From Bacteroidota bacterium (lineage in GTDB: Bacteria; Bacteroidota; Bacteroidia; AKYH767-A; OLB10), in the NCBI GenBank assembly GCA_016709725.1, contig JADJMG010000001.1, positions 248,001 through 312,000 of the forward strand: a stretch of DNA of 64,000 nucleotides. The letters are read 5' to 3'. The position numbers and the translations under genes were made by a program. Below the pieces are notes generated by a model. It had not been told where the DNA came from, made no database searches, and saw nothing but the letters and a program-made list of their open reading frames with translations. Positions 46,672-56,029 of this stretch are shown here, piece by piece; the stretch's first letter is position 1; the number at the start of each line of letters is the position of its first letter.

Positions 46672-49557
46672 CTAACTCACTTCCTCAGTTTCGTAGGTGC
46701 TGATGTCGTGGCAGGAGCAAACAAGAGTGCGGTCACCATAAGCATTGTCGACACGCTTCACAGATGACCAAAACTTATTTCCTTTAACCCACGATGCAGG
46801 CCATGCAGCTTCGGTGCGGCTATATGGATGCAACCATTCATCGGCAGTACCTTCTTCGGCAGTATGCGGTGCATTCACCAATACGTTATTGACTCTGTCG
46901 GCGCGACCATCTTCAATGGCACGAATTTCTTCACGAATGGCAATCATCGCATCGCAGAAACGATCTAACTCATCTTTAGATTCGCTTTCGGTAGGTTCTA
47001 CCATCAACGTTCCTGCCACGGGGAATGCAACCGTTGGTGCATGGAATCCGTAATCGATTAATCGTTTTGCAATATCGGTTACTTCAATTCCCGCAGTTTG
47101 TTTAAATGTTCTGCAATCCAAAATCATTTCATGGGCAACAAATCCATTTTTTCCTTTGTATAAAATGGGGTAATGCTCTTCCAATCTTGCTTTCATGTAA
47201 TTCGCATTGAAAATTGCATACTCAGTAGCCATTCGAACACCATCTCTTCCCAACATACGGATATAACCATAGCTGATTAATAAAATTAATGCCGATCCCC
47301 AAGGAGCCGCACTAACGGCAGTGCCTTGACGAACATCATTTATATTTACCAACGTATGATTTGAAAGATGAGGAGCTAAGTGAGCCGCAACTCCAATAGG
47401 TCCCATGCCAGGTCCACCACCACCGTGCGGAATAGCAAATGTTTTATGTAAATTCAAGTGACATACATCGGCGCCAATCATTCCCGGACTTGTTAATCCC
47501 ACTTGCGCATTCATGTTCGCACCATCCATGTACACTTGTCCACCGTTATCGTGAATGATTTTCGTTAACTCACGAATACCTTCTTCATACACACCGTGCG
47601 TACTTGGATACGTAACCATAGCTGCCGCTAAATGATCTTTATGCAACTCGGCTTTCTCACGCAAATCGTTTAAATCAATGTTTCCATTGGCATCGCATTT
47701 CACTACGACAATTTTCCAACCCGCCATCACTGCGGTTGCTGGATTTGTACCATGCGCACTGGAAGGAATTAAAACGATATTACGATGTCCTTGACCGTTG
47801 GCGATTAAATAATTGCGAATAGCCATCAATCCTGCGTACTCACCTTGCGCTCCAGAATTAGGTTGAAGAGACACGGCAGCAAAACCAGTAATCTCACATA
47901 AATAAGTTTCCAACTCGGTTAGCATTTGAGTATAACCTTCGCGCTGATTGGCGGGAGCGAATGGATGAATGCTATTCCACAAAGGCCAACTCAGTGGCAT
48001 CATTTCGCTCGTAGCATTGAGTTTCATCGTACACGAACCTAAAGCAATCATCGAATAATTCAACGAGAGATCCTTACTTTCCAACAATCGGATATAACGC
48101 ATCATATCCGTTTCACTGCGATACTTATTAAAAACGATATTTGTTAAGTAAGGCGTTTTACGAGCTAAAGTTAAATGATCACTGATGATTGGCTTCAAAG
48201 TAGGATCGGCTCCATTTCTTTTATAATCGAATCCAGCAGCCTTTGCAAAAATATAAATGATCTCCGTAACGTCATCATGCAAGGTAGTCTCATCAAAATT
48301 AATGATGATGCGTCCCGATTTTTCACAGCGGAAATTCATATTTGCATCTTCCGCTAACTTTTGAATGGCTGGCATTTTATCGCCTGCATCAATAGCAACT
48401 GTATCAAAAAACTGATCGTGAACTACAGTATATCCTTGCTTCTTCACACCTGCCGCTAAAGCAGCAGCACGAAGATGGATGGTTTGAGCAATTGCTTTTA
48501 ATCCACGAGGACCATGGTACACGGCATACATAGAAGCCATTACCGCTAACAATACTTGAGCCGTACAAATATTGGATGTTGCTTTATCGCGTTTAATATG
48601 TTGTTCGCGTGTTTGCAAAGCCATACGTAATGCAGGCTTACCGGCAGCATCGATACTTAAACCGATGATACGTCCTGGAATATCACGCTTGTACAATTCC
48701 TTTGTAGCAAAATACGCAGCATGAGGACCACCAAAACCCATCGGCACACCAAAACGTTGTGTAGAACCCACCACCACATCGGCACCCCATTCGCCCGGAG
48801 GAGTTAACAATACGAGTGACATGATATCAGCAGCAACGACTACACGAATATTATTCGCTTTACATTTTTCAGTGAAAGCAGAATGATCTGTTACATTTCC
48901 TTCCTTACCGGGGTATTGCAACATCGCACCGTAAAAATCATTACCAAATTTAAAATCCGAAGTTTTTCCAAAAACCAATTCAATTCCCAGAGGAGTCGCT
49001 CTTGTTTTCAGCACATCTATCGTTTGCGGGAAAGTATCATCGCTAACAAAAAATTTAGCGCAATTCGTTTTCTCTTGTTCTTTAGAACGTGTTGCAAACA
49101 ACATCGTCATTCCTTCAGCAGCAGCCGTCGACTCATCCAACAAAGAGGCATTGGCTAATTCCATTCCCGTTAAATCACAAACCATGGTTTGGAAATTCAA
49201 AAGTGCTTCCAATCGACCTTGAGCAATTTCCGCTTGATAAGGTGTATAAGCCGTATACCAACCTGGATTTTCAAAAATGGTGCGTTGAATTACGCCGGGA
49301 ATTATGGTATTGTGGTATCCTAAACCAATATACGTTCTAAAAATTTTATTCTTTGCTGCCATGGCACGCAGGTCACGCAAATAACTCGACTCATCGGATG
49401 CTTCCGGTAGATTTAATTCATTCTTCAACCGAATATCGGCTGGAATCGTTTTACTGATAAGCTCTTCGATAGAAGATACACCTACCTTGCTCAACATTTC
49501 CTTCGTTTCTTGATTATCGGGTCCGATATGGCGATCGGTAAATTTATATTGCGACAT
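46672..49557 (-). CDS. gcvP: Glycine dehydrogenase (decarboxylating), P-protein
   Basis: The 961-residue P-protein of the glycine cleavage system decarboxylates glycine with pyridoxal phosphate and passes the aminomethyl group to the H-protein. It is the long single-chain form. The pyridoxal-binding Lys is in CHLNLHKTFAIPHGGGGPG (about 705). N-terminal markers are FTDRHIGPD, YTAYTPYQAE and GRLEAL; the end is YGDRTLVCSC. No gcvT or gcvH is next to it. TAACTTTG (49577-49584, minus strand) lies 19 bases before the ATG. Confidence 0.97.
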   Translation of the reverse strand: MSQYKFTDRHIGPDNQETKEMLSKVGVSSIEELISKTIPADIRLKNELNLPEASDESSYLRDLRAMAAKNKIFRTYIGLGYHNTIIPGVIQRTIFENPGWYTAYTPYQAEIAQGRLEALLNFQTMVCDLTGMELANASLLDESTAAAEGMTMLFATRSKEQEKTNCAKFFVSDDTFPQTIDVLKTRATPLGIELVFGKTSDFKFGNDFYGAMLQYPGKEGNVTDHSAFTEKCKANNIRVVVAADIMSLVLLTPPGEWGADVVVGSTQRFGVPMGFGGPHAAYFATKELYKRDIPGRIIGLSIDAAGKPALRMALQTREQHIKRDKATSNICTAQVLLAVMASMYAVYHGPRGLKAIAQTIHLRAAALAAGVKKQGYTVVHDQFFDTVAIDAGDKMPAIQKLAEDANMNFRCEKSGRIIINFDETTLHDDVTEIIYIFAKAAGFDYKRNGADPTLKPIISDHLTLARKTPYLTNIVFNKYRSETDMMRYIRLLESKDLSLNYSMIALGSCTMKLNATSEMMPLSWPLWNSIHPFAPANQREGYTQMLTELETYLCEITGFAAVSLQPNSGAQGEYAGLMAIRNYLIANGQGHRNIVLIPSSAHGTNPATAVMAGWKIVVVKCDANGNIDLNDLREKAELHKDHLAAAMVTYPSTHGVYEEGIRELTKIIHDNGGQVYMDGANMNAQVGLTSPGMIGADVCHLNLHKTFAIPHGGGGPGMGPIGVAAHLAPHLSNHTLVNINDVRQGTAVSAAPWGSALILLISYGYIRMLGRDGVRMATEYAIFNANYMKARLEEHYPILYKGKNGFVAHEMILDCRTFKQTAGIEVTDIAKRLIDYGFHAPTVAFPVAGTLMVEPTESESKDELDRFCDAMIAIREEIRAIEDGRADRVNNVLVNAPHTAEEGTADEWLHPYSRTEAAWPASWVKGNKFWSSVKRVDNAYGDRTLVCSCHDISTYETEEVS

Positions 49558-49576
49558 ATGCTTATTTTCTTAAACG

Positions 49577-49584
49577 CAAAGTTA
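49577..49584 (-). promoter_or_regulatory. -7 promoter box of gcvP
   Basis: Minus-strand TAACTTTG matches TAnnTTTG, 19 bases upstream of the gcvP start. No glycine-riboswitch-like structure was recognised in the short leader. Confidence 0.5.
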
Positions 49585-49791
49585 AGAAACTGAGTGGATT
49601 GGTACACGGCTGGGTGTATATATCATCTCTCTATTTATCAGCATTTTATAATTTGCATGGCGTTGATTTAAATCATTTTTAAAAGGGAATCAGCTATAAA
49701 TACATAGGGAAGAATCGTGAATTAAAGTTCATATTAAGCCTACAAATTTCCAGAATTAGCGAAATGTTAGGTATAACTACGTTCAATTTCA

Positions 49792-49799
49792 TAGCTTTG
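49792..49799 (+). promoter_or_regulatory. -7 promoter box of the gene at 49806
   Basis: TAGCTTTG ends six bases before the ATG at 49806. It decides that start over a frame beginning at 49764, which would be upstream of the promoter. Confidence 0.55.
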
Positions 49800-49805
49800 A
49801 ACTCT

Positions 49806-50417
49806 ATGAAAAAACTGACCCTTCTGCTCCTACTTATTCTGTTCATTTTCCCAAAATATATACAGGCACAACAACGGATCTTGCTTTTAAACGGTAAATA
49901 CATTCCCATTGAAACTTATCAATTAGGTGATGAATTTGTGTCCTTTAAAAAAATTAATGACAAACGAAAGAAAATGCGAACGGTGGATCGCTACGATGTG
50001 TTTTCAATTCAAACCGAAGGACAAGAAGAAAAAATAATTTACACGCCAGCTGATTCCTTAGACTTTACCATTGAAGAAGCGAAATTGTATATCCAAGGTG
50101 AGCAAGTGGCCAGCGAATATTATAAAGCAAGAGGAGCGAGTATCTCCTCTGCAGTAGTTGGTTTGGGATCCAGTTTTCTTTCTTTTTATGCGATTCCTGT
50201 TCCAATGATATACAGCATTATATTAGGCAGATTCAATCCTAAAAAAATGAAGTTGCCAGAGAATTTCGATCAGAATATTGCGAACAACGAGGCCTTTCAA
50301 TTTGGGTATAAAAAATCGGCAAGGAACACCAAGATTCAACAAAGTTTGAAGTGGGGATATATTAGTTTAGGTGTGGGTTTAACTGGACTTATCATATACG
50401 GAATAGACAATCATTAA
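49806..50417 (+). CDS. Exported or membrane protein of unknown function
   Basis: A 203-residue protein with a signal peptide (MKKLTLLLLLILFIFPKYIQA), a beta-rich first half (RILLLNGKYIPIETY, EFVSFKKINDK, VFSIQTEGQEEKIIY, a pattern seen in exported Bacteroidota proteins), then two hydrophobic segments (about 115-145 and 180-200: IPVPMIYSIILG and GYISLGVGLTGLIIYG). No family is recognised with certainty. The next genes encode a UbiA-like protein and a barrel; no functional link is evident. Confidence 0.6.
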   Translation: MKKLTLLLLLILFIFPKYIQAQQRILLLNGKYIPIETYQLGDEFVSFKKINDKRKKMRTVDRYDVFSIQTEGQEEKIIYTPADSLDFTIEEAKLYIQGEQVASEYYKARGASISSAVVGLGSSFLSFYAIPVPMIYSIILGRFNPKKMKLPENFDQNIANNEAFQFGYKKSARNTKIQQSLKWGYISLGVGLTGLIIYGIDNH

Positions 50418-50450
50418 ATACTAAATCAATTTAATTCCAATTGCGCGCTT

Positions 50451-51242
50451 TTGATATTTATCCATAGACATAAATTCTATTATCCATTTTTAATGGCAAC
50501 ATCAAGCGCATTGATGGCAACTACCTCTAAAGACTTTTCTGCTTTTCACTACCTCTTTATTTTTACAGGGACTTTCACTGGATATTATCTAGCCAATTTA
50601 CATCCTGAAATTAATTTTACAAACACGAAATTTAAAATCAATGAAAACAAAATCATTCTAACGATTGCCTTTATTTTCCTGTTGATTTTATTAGTGATGT
50701 CGTCCTTTCCATTTTTTAAACTCGTACAATATGGATTAGCCTCCTTACTTAGTTTCTGTTATTATACACAATTCACTTCTAAAAATGGATCCTTTTTTGG
50801 TACACGATCGGTTTATCTCTTAAAAAACTTCTCCATCGCCTTAGCTTGGGCTTTCGTAACCTCCCCTATTCTATTGGTGAATTCCGATTCAATTTTGCTT
50901 TTTCTACAACGCTTTCTTTTTCTTTTTGCCTTGAGTATAAGCATTGACTTAAGAGACATAAAAAAAGACAGTCGGAGAAAAATTGTCACTTTTCCCATTC
51001 AACATGGCTTTAGAAAAACAAAAGGGGTGGCCATCATACTATTGTTGCTTTCTGTAGCGTTAGTCTATTTCTATACTTGTCATCAGTCTTCAAATTCACT
51101 CCTTATCGCATCCATTACCAGCGGAATACTTAGTATCCTTGGAATATTAAATCTACATGAACAAAGCACAAACCAGGAATATCTTCTTCTTGTGGATGGA
51201 AATCTTCTCCTACATGGCATCCTCTTTTTTATCTTTGCCTGA
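50451..51242 (+). CDS. UbiA-like multi-pass membrane protein
   Basis: A 263-residue protein with seven to eight hydrophobic helices. SISIDLRDIKKDSRRKIVTFP (about 160-180, in short: IDLRDIKKDSRRK) resembles the second Asp-rich motif of UbiA-type aromatic prenyltransferases, but a clear first motif (NxxxDxxxD) is not seen, so catalytic activity is uncertain. The frame starts with TTG at 50451; an ATG at 50493 is possible but would cut the first helix. It lies 33 bases after the preceding gene and 27 before the next, suggesting cotranscription. Confidence 0.55.
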   Translation: MIFIHRHKFYYPFLMATSSALMATTSKDFSAFHYLFIFTGTFTGYYLANLHPEINFTNTKFKINENKIILTIAFIFLLILLVMSSFPFFKLVQYGLASLLSFCYYTQFTSKNGSFFGTRSVYLLKNFSIALAWAFVTSPILLVNSDSILLFLQRFLFLFALSISIDLRDIKKDSRRKIVTFPIQHGFRKTKGVAIILLLLSVALVYFYTCHQSSNSLLIASITSGILSILGILNLHEQSTNQEYLLLVDGNLLLHGILFFIFA

Positions 51243-51269
51243 AAATACGACACTACCGCGCCAACTAGA

Positions 51270-51905
51270 ATGTTAAGAGCTCTGCTACTTCTTCCTTTCT
51301 GTTTACTTTTCAATTTCGCCGTTGGTCAAACCAACAGCGAGAAACGATCGCTCAGTCCTTTCTTAGTTTTTGATAGTTACTATTCGTTTATTGGAAATAA
51401 AAGTGCGGATGTTTGGGGCTTCAAAGGCGGAGTTAAGATTGACGAAAAATGGCGTTTGGGCGTGGGTTATAATTTGCTCAGTTCAGATATTGTAGAGAAA
51501 AAGGTATTGCCCAGTGAAGAACTTGCCTACGCAAAAAATGATACTGTTAAAGCGCAACTCTTTTTTCGCTATTTCCCTGTGATGGCAGAATATATTCACT
51601 ATAACGAAGGAAACTGGCAAATTAGTACACCCCTACAAATTGGATATGGCCAGAGTTATTTTCAATACTTCGATAAAAACGATAATAAAAGAAGAATATT
51701 TAAAAAAGGCGTAGTGGCATCACAGTTAGGTGTACATGCACAATATAAAATTATTAAATGGGTTGGATTAACGGCAGGCGTTGGATATCGCGTTATGCTC
51801 GTCAACAACAAAGAAATTGATGCGAAAATGAACTCTCCCATTTTCGCCGTTGGTATTAAAATTTATTTATCGGAAGTCATTAAAAGTATAAAAGGAGAAA
51901 AATGA
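51270..51905 (+). CDS. Small outer-membrane beta-barrel protein
   Basis: A 211-residue exported protein with a signal peptide (1-19, ending AVG) and eight to ten amphipathic strands (LVFDSYYSFIG, GGVKIDEKWRLGVGYNLL, AQLFFRYFPVMAEYI, LQIGYGQSYFQYF, GVHAQYKIIKWVGLTAGVGYR, FAVGIKIYL). The pattern matches the broad OMP_b-brl group, though the last residues (SIKGEK) do not form the usual terminal aromatic. Function unknown. Confidence 0.65.
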   Translation: MLRALLLLPFCLLFNFAVGQTNSEKRSLSPFLVFDSYYSFIGNKSADVWGFKGGVKIDEKWRLGVGYNLLSSDIVEKKVLPSEELAYAKNDTVKAQLFFRYFPVMAEYIHYNEGNWQISTPLQIGYGQSYFQYFDKNDNKRRIFKKGVVASQLGVHAQYKIIKWVGLTAGVGYRVMLVNNKEIDAKMNSPIFAVGIKIYLSEVIKSIKGEK

Positions 51906-52045
51906 GGCCATTCAAGAATCATTTTCCGCAATGAGAAGGGAAATAATGCACAATGTCAATTTCTTTATAATCATCTCACAAGTCATTCATAATTAGGCCT
52001 TGAGGATCCTCTTTGCCATCACGAAAAACATATCCTAAACCCTAT

Positions 52046-52053
52046 TATCTTTG
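52046..52053 (+). promoter_or_regulatory. -7 promoter box of the dCMP deaminase
   Basis: TATCTTTG ends four bases before the ATG at 52058; the longer frame from 52013 would start upstream of the promoter. Confidence 0.6.
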
Positions 52054-52057
52054 CACT

Positions 52058-52524
52058 ATGAGTAAGATCAGCTTTGATGAGCTTTACATGGATCTAGCAC
52101 AAAACCTTGCGACGAAATCGCACTGTGTGAAGATGAAAGTAGGAGCCGTCATATCAAAAGACACCCGAATTATTTCATTAGGATACAATGGGCCACCAGC
52201 CGGCACGCATAATTGTGATGAAGAATGGCCGGTAGATGGATGCGCGCGCGACCGCAAAGGTGGTTGTTCATTGGCATTGCATGCAGAAGCGAATGCAATA
52301 CTTTATGCTGCAAAAATCAAATTACATTAGAACACGCAACCCTCTATGTGACCTTAGCTCCATGCCTTCCATGTGCTAGAATAATTTACACGACTGGAAT
52401 AAAAAAAGTAATTTTTAGAGACAGCTATGCAGCATACAAAGGAATTGAAGTTGAAGAAGGAGTTGATTTTTTACGTCGCTTTGGTGTAGAAGTGTCTCAC
52501 TTTCCTAAAGAAGAAAAAAAATAA
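52058..52524 (+). CDS. Deoxycytidylate (dCMP) deaminase (one frameshift)
   Basis: A zinc deaminase converting dCMP to dUMP for thymidylate synthesis, 155 residues once one A is restored in the AAAAA run at 52312-52316. Before it reads KVGAVISKDTRIISLGYNGPPAG, CSLALHAEANAIL (catalytic HAE), and after it LYVTLAPCLPCARIIYTTG (zinc PCxxC), all in the right order. The two frames are 52058-52330 and 52225-52524. It is near-leaderless and lies one base before the S41 protease gene, so both share a transcript. Confidence 0.93.
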
Positions 52525-52525
52525 A

Positions 52526-54121
52526 ATGAGCGAAAGTAGTTCGAATCGGATATTTATCATTCCCATCGTCGTGGGATTAGCATTAGCGGCAGGAATTTAT
52601 ATAGGCACAACTTTAACGCCTGCGCCAAAAATTTCATCTGACAACAAACTCAATTCCATTTTGGATTATATCCAACAAGAGTATGTAGACACCCTCAACA
52701 AGAAAAAGCTAACTGACGAAACCATTGTTAAACTATTAGAGCAATTAGATCCGCACTCGGCATACATACCTCAGGAAGAATTGAAAGCAGCTAACGAGCC
52801 TTTAGAGGGAAATTTTGAAGGCATCGGAATTGAATTTCATATTCAGGAAGACACCATCATGGTGGTATCTGCTCTTTCTGGTGGACCCAGTGAAACATTA
52901 GGAATAAAGCCGGGAGATCGGATTGTGAAAGTAGATAAGAAATTAGTGGCAGGCATTAACATTACGAATGAGATGGTGATGAAATCGCTCCGAGGTGCAG
53001 GAGGATCGATCGTTAACGTTTCCATTTTTCGCAGAGGACAAGCTAAATTGATCGACTATAAAATCGTAAGAGGTAGAATTCCGATCAACAGTTTGGAATT
53101 TACTTATATGATTACGCCACAAACGGGATACATTAAAATTTCTCGATTTAGTGCCACTACGTACGATGAATTTATTTTGGCCATGCAACGTCTCAAGAAA
53201 GAAGGACTACGAAATTTAATTTTGGATTTGCGTGGTAACCCCGGTGGATTTTTAGATGCGGCTACTTCCATCTCTGATGAATTCATTGGAGGAAAAAAAT
53301 TGATTGTATATACAGAAGGAAAATCGAGACCTAAAACTGAATACTTCACTTCCCATGATGGACTTTTTGAACAAGGAAAACTTATTATTTTAATTGATGA
53401 AGGATCTGCATCTGCAGCAGAAATTGTTTCGGGCGCTATACAAGATTGGGATCGAGGAACATTAGTTGGTCGACGTTCCTTTGGAAAAGGATTAGTACAG
53501 GAACAAACTCTTTTACCTGATGGAAGTGCCATTCGATTAACCATTGCGCGTTATTATACTCCTACGGGTAGAAGTATTCAGAAACCTTACGACCATGGAT
53601 TTTCGGCTTATGAAGATGAATTGTATGATCGTCTCAAAAATGGAGAATTACTAAACCAAGACAGCATTCATCAAACGGACACCATCGTCTTCAAAACACC
53701 TTCTGGAAAAACAGTTTATGGCGGTGGTGGAATCACTCCTGATGTTTTCGTTCCTTTAGATACTCTTTACAACAGTGAATACATCAATCGACTCTTTGCC
53801 AGTGGAAGCGTAAATCAATTTGCATATGATTACGTTGACCAAAACAGAGCTACGTTAATGAAATATGAAACTGCACAAGAATTCAAAGAAAAGTTCAAGT
53901 CGGATGCAGCATTCATTCAAGAATTTATAAGTTACTCAGAGAAAAAAGGAGTTGTAAAAAACGACAAGGATTTACAAAAGTCGATGCCGTTATTGCAAGT
54001 TCAACTTAAAGCATATATTGCACGTTTACTTTGGAAAAATGAAGGCATGTATCCGATACTTCATGAGCGAGATGTCACCCTTCAGAAAGCCCTACAACTG
54101 CTGCAGCAACCCATGAAATGA
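52526..54121 (+). CDS. S41 C-terminal-processing peptidase
   Basis: A 531-residue tail-specific protease anchored by an N-terminal membrane helix (about 9-27, IFIIPIVVGLALAAGIYIG). It has a PDZ domain (about 85-170; GIGIEFHI, GDRIVKVDKK) and the S41 catalytic core (LDLRGNPGGFL; GSASAAEIVSG with the catalytic Ser; GRRSFGKGLVQ with the catalytic Lys). A C-terminal helical part follows. It acts in the periplasm on protein C-termini. Its last codon overlaps the start of the next gene (ATGA), so the pair is coupled. Confidence 0.95.
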   Translation: MSESSSNRIFIIPIVVGLALAAGIYIGTTLTPAPKISSDNKLNSILDYIQQEYVDTLNKKKLTDETIVKLLEQLDPHSAYIPQEELKAANEPLEGNFEGIGIEFHIQEDTIMVVSALSGGPSETLGIKPGDRIVKVDKKLVAGINITNEMVMKSLRGAGGSIVNVSIFRRGQAKLIDYKIVRGRIPINSLEFTYMITPQTGYIKISRFSATTYDEFILAMQRLKKEGLRNLILDLRGNPGGFLDAATSISDEFIGGKKLIVYTEGKSRPKTEYFTSHDGLFEQGKLIILIDEGSASAAEIVSGAIQDWDRGTLVGRRSFGKGLVQEQTLLPDGSAIRLTIARYYTPTGRSIQKPYDHGFSAYEDELYDRLKNGELLNQDSIHQTDTIVFKTPSGKTVYGGGGITPDVFVPLDTLYNSEYINRLFASGSVNQFAYDYVDQNRATLMKYETAQEFKEKFKSDAAFIQEFISYSEKKGVVKNDKDLQKSMPLLQVQLKAYIARLLWKNEGMYPILHERDVTLQKALQLLQQPMK

Positions 54122-55518
54122 GCACGCAATTTCGAAACCTCATTCTCTTTGGGCTCTTCATTTTTTTAACAAGAGTTCCTTTTTTGTTTGATGGATTTGG
54201 AAGTGAAGAAGATGCTTGGGCCCTACATTTGGTAGCAGAACGTATAGGCACAACGGGTATTTATGAAGTTTCACGATTACCTGGACATCCAGTACAAGAA
54301 CTTATCTATGCGAGCAGTTGGAAAATGGGTCCGCAGTTCTACAATTTACTCACTGCAATCATCAGCACGATGGGCATTGTTGCCTTTGCAGCCATGCTCA
54401 TTCAACTGAAAATAAAAAATGCATTCTGGTGTGCCACTGCTTTAGCATTCACGCCCATCGTTTTTATAAACAGTAGCAATGCGATGGATTATACTTGGGC
54501 GATGAGTTTTATTTTACTCAGCGGATACTTCATCAGTAAAAAACAAATTCTTGTGGCTGCAGGCATGCTAGCCTTTGCAGTTGGATGTAGAATAACTTCA
54601 GGAGCCATGCTTCTGCCCTACTCTATTTTGCTATGGAACATATTTGATGAAAATACACGCTTAAAAAATTGCCTTTATTTTATTACAGCAACATTGATTG
54701 GTTGCTTGCTTGTGATGAGTCCAGTGATTTATCAATACGGACTTGGATTTTTTACTTACTATGAACACTTTCCGATCCCAAACTTTTTAAAAAATGCATA
54801 CAAAGGAAGTATTGCGGTTTGGGGAATAGCGGGGTGTTTGGCCATTGCTTATTACATTACTACAATTATTATAAAAAGAAAAAGTGTACAGCCTGTAATC
54901 TATGCGGGAAAAAATATTAGCATTCCTTTAATTACAGTTTGTGTTATGACGATATTACTTTATACCATTGCATTCATCAATGTGCCTCTCAAAGCAGCAT
55001 TCATCATTCCCATTTGTCCATTTCTAATTTTGGGATTAGCTCTCTTTTTAGAGGAGAAGTCGATCAGAAACTTATCATTCATTTTCATTTTCTCCTGTTT
55101 CTTTCTAGGTGTAAACTTAGCGGATGACTATCGAGGTTCATCCCAAAGCGCACTTGCTTTAATTTTAAACATTGGAGAAACCAAGGTGGCAATAGATCCT
55201 TTGCAAGGGCTTGTTCTTGCCGATCAAAGCAAGCGAAAACAACAGATTGCATTTGCAGAAAAAGTGATACATCGTACTTCTACTATTCAACAAAAAACAA
55301 TACTAATTGCTGGTTGGTGGAATGCAACCTTGCAAGTACTTTCCAAAAACAATCCCAACGATTCAATCATCTTCAAACATTATATTGATGAACCTGAATT
55401 AATATGGTTAAAAGAAAGTGGATATAATCTCTTTTACATCGAAGACCAAGGAGCCTATAATGATTTGCGTTTTAATAAAAAGATGACTGACCATTATGCT
55501 CAAAAGCTTAAATTATAA
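54118..55518 (+). CDS. Multi-pass membrane glycosyltransferase-like protein (GT-C type)
   Basis: A 466-residue protein with about nine to ten membrane helices and a large final soluble part. FGSEEDAWALHLVAE near residue 30 fits the first-loop acidic motif of dolichyl-phosphate-mannose/ArnT-type GT-C enzymes. HPVQELIY, NAMDYTWAMSF and the CRITSGAMLLPYSIL helix follow the same plan. It would transfer a lipid-linked sugar to an envelope acceptor; the donor is unknown. It overlaps the S41 gene by four bases. A short inverted repeat (55515-55522 with 55533-55540) at its end may stop both convergent transcripts. Confidence 0.65.
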   Translation: MSTQFRNLILFGLFIFLTRVPFLFDGFGSEEDAWALHLVAERIGTTGIYEVSRLPGHPVQELIYASSWKMGPQFYNLLTAIISTMGIVAFAAMLIQLKIKNAFWCATALAFTPIVFINSSNAMDYTWAMSFILLSGYFISKKQILVAAGMLAFAVGCRITSGAMLLPYSILLWNIFDENTRLKNCLYFITATLIGCLLVMSPVIYQYGLGFFTYYEHFPIPNFLKNAYKGSIAVWGIAGCLAIAYYITTIIIKRKSVQPVIYAGKNISIPLITVCVMTILLYTIAFINVPLKAAFIIPICPFLILGLALFLEEKSIRNLSFIFIFSCFFLGVNLADDYRGSSQSALALILNIGETKVAIDPLQGLVLADQSKRKQQIAFAEKVIHRTSTIQQKTILIAGWWNATLQVLSKNNPNDSIIFKHYIDEPELIWLKESGYNLFYIEDQGAYNDLRFNKKMTDHYAQKLKL

Positions 55519-55520
55519 TA

Positions 55521-55967
55521 TTAACCCTGCTGAATATTATCCTCAAAATTTAACATATAATTTTTCCAGGCTTCAGGCATTTTCATGGATTTATTCGTTT
55601 CATAATTAAAGCAAACCTGTACCGATTTTGCAAATGCAGCGATTTGTGCATTACCGTTTACACTTCGAACAATAACATACTCCATATCGTAACTTGAATT
55701 TCCGATTTTACTCACTCGAGCATACACCCAAACCTCATCTTCCAAATAAATGGGACTTTTATAATCCACTTCAATACGAGCTAAAATAATTCCTTCTTTA
55801 CTCCAATCAATCAATTGTTTAAACACATCATTCAAATAATTTACGCGGGATAATTCGAGGTAAGTAATGTGATTCGCATTATTTACATGTCCTAGTTTAT
55901 CAATATCTTTAAATCGAATTTGAATCCGTGTTTTATGTTTAAAATCCGTTAATTCCATCATTTCCAT
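55521..55967 (-). CDS. Hotdog-fold acyl-CoA thioesterase (4HBT family)
   Basis: A 148-residue hotdog protein. RIQIRFKDIDKLGHVNNANHITYLE (short: FKDIDKLGHVNNANH) is the 4HBT active-site motif with the catalytic Asp. Strands ARIEVDYKSPIYLEDEVWVYARV and ICFNYET-like end follow. It probably hydrolyses acyl-CoA thioesters. TATCTTTG on the minus strand (55976-55983) lies eight bases before the start, so the mRNA is near-leaderless. Alternative ATGs at 55961 and 55958 also exist. Confidence 0.9.
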   Translation of the reverse strand: MEMMELTDFKHKTRIQIRFKDIDKLGHVNNANHITYLELSRVNYLNDVFKQLIDWSKEGIILARIEVDYKSPIYLEDEVWVYARVSKIGNSSYDMEYVIVRSVNGNAQIAAFAKSVQVCFNYETNKSMKMPEAWKNYMLNFEDNIQQG

Positions 55968-55975
55968 TCTTTCTA

Positions 55976-55983
55976 CAAAGATA
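55976..55983 (-). promoter_or_regulatory. -7 promoter box of the thioesterase
   Basis: Minus-strand TATCTTTG ends eight bases before the ATG at 55967. Confidence 0.55.
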
Positions 55984-56029
55984 CGCTTGTCAAATCAATC
56001 AAAGTGCAATACCTTCGCTAAAATCAACC

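Noticed and set aside
49558..49640. Glycine riboswitch before gcvP
   Set aside because: The leader implied by the promoter box is only about 20 bases, far too short for a glycine aptamer, and none of the conserved aptamer words is visible.
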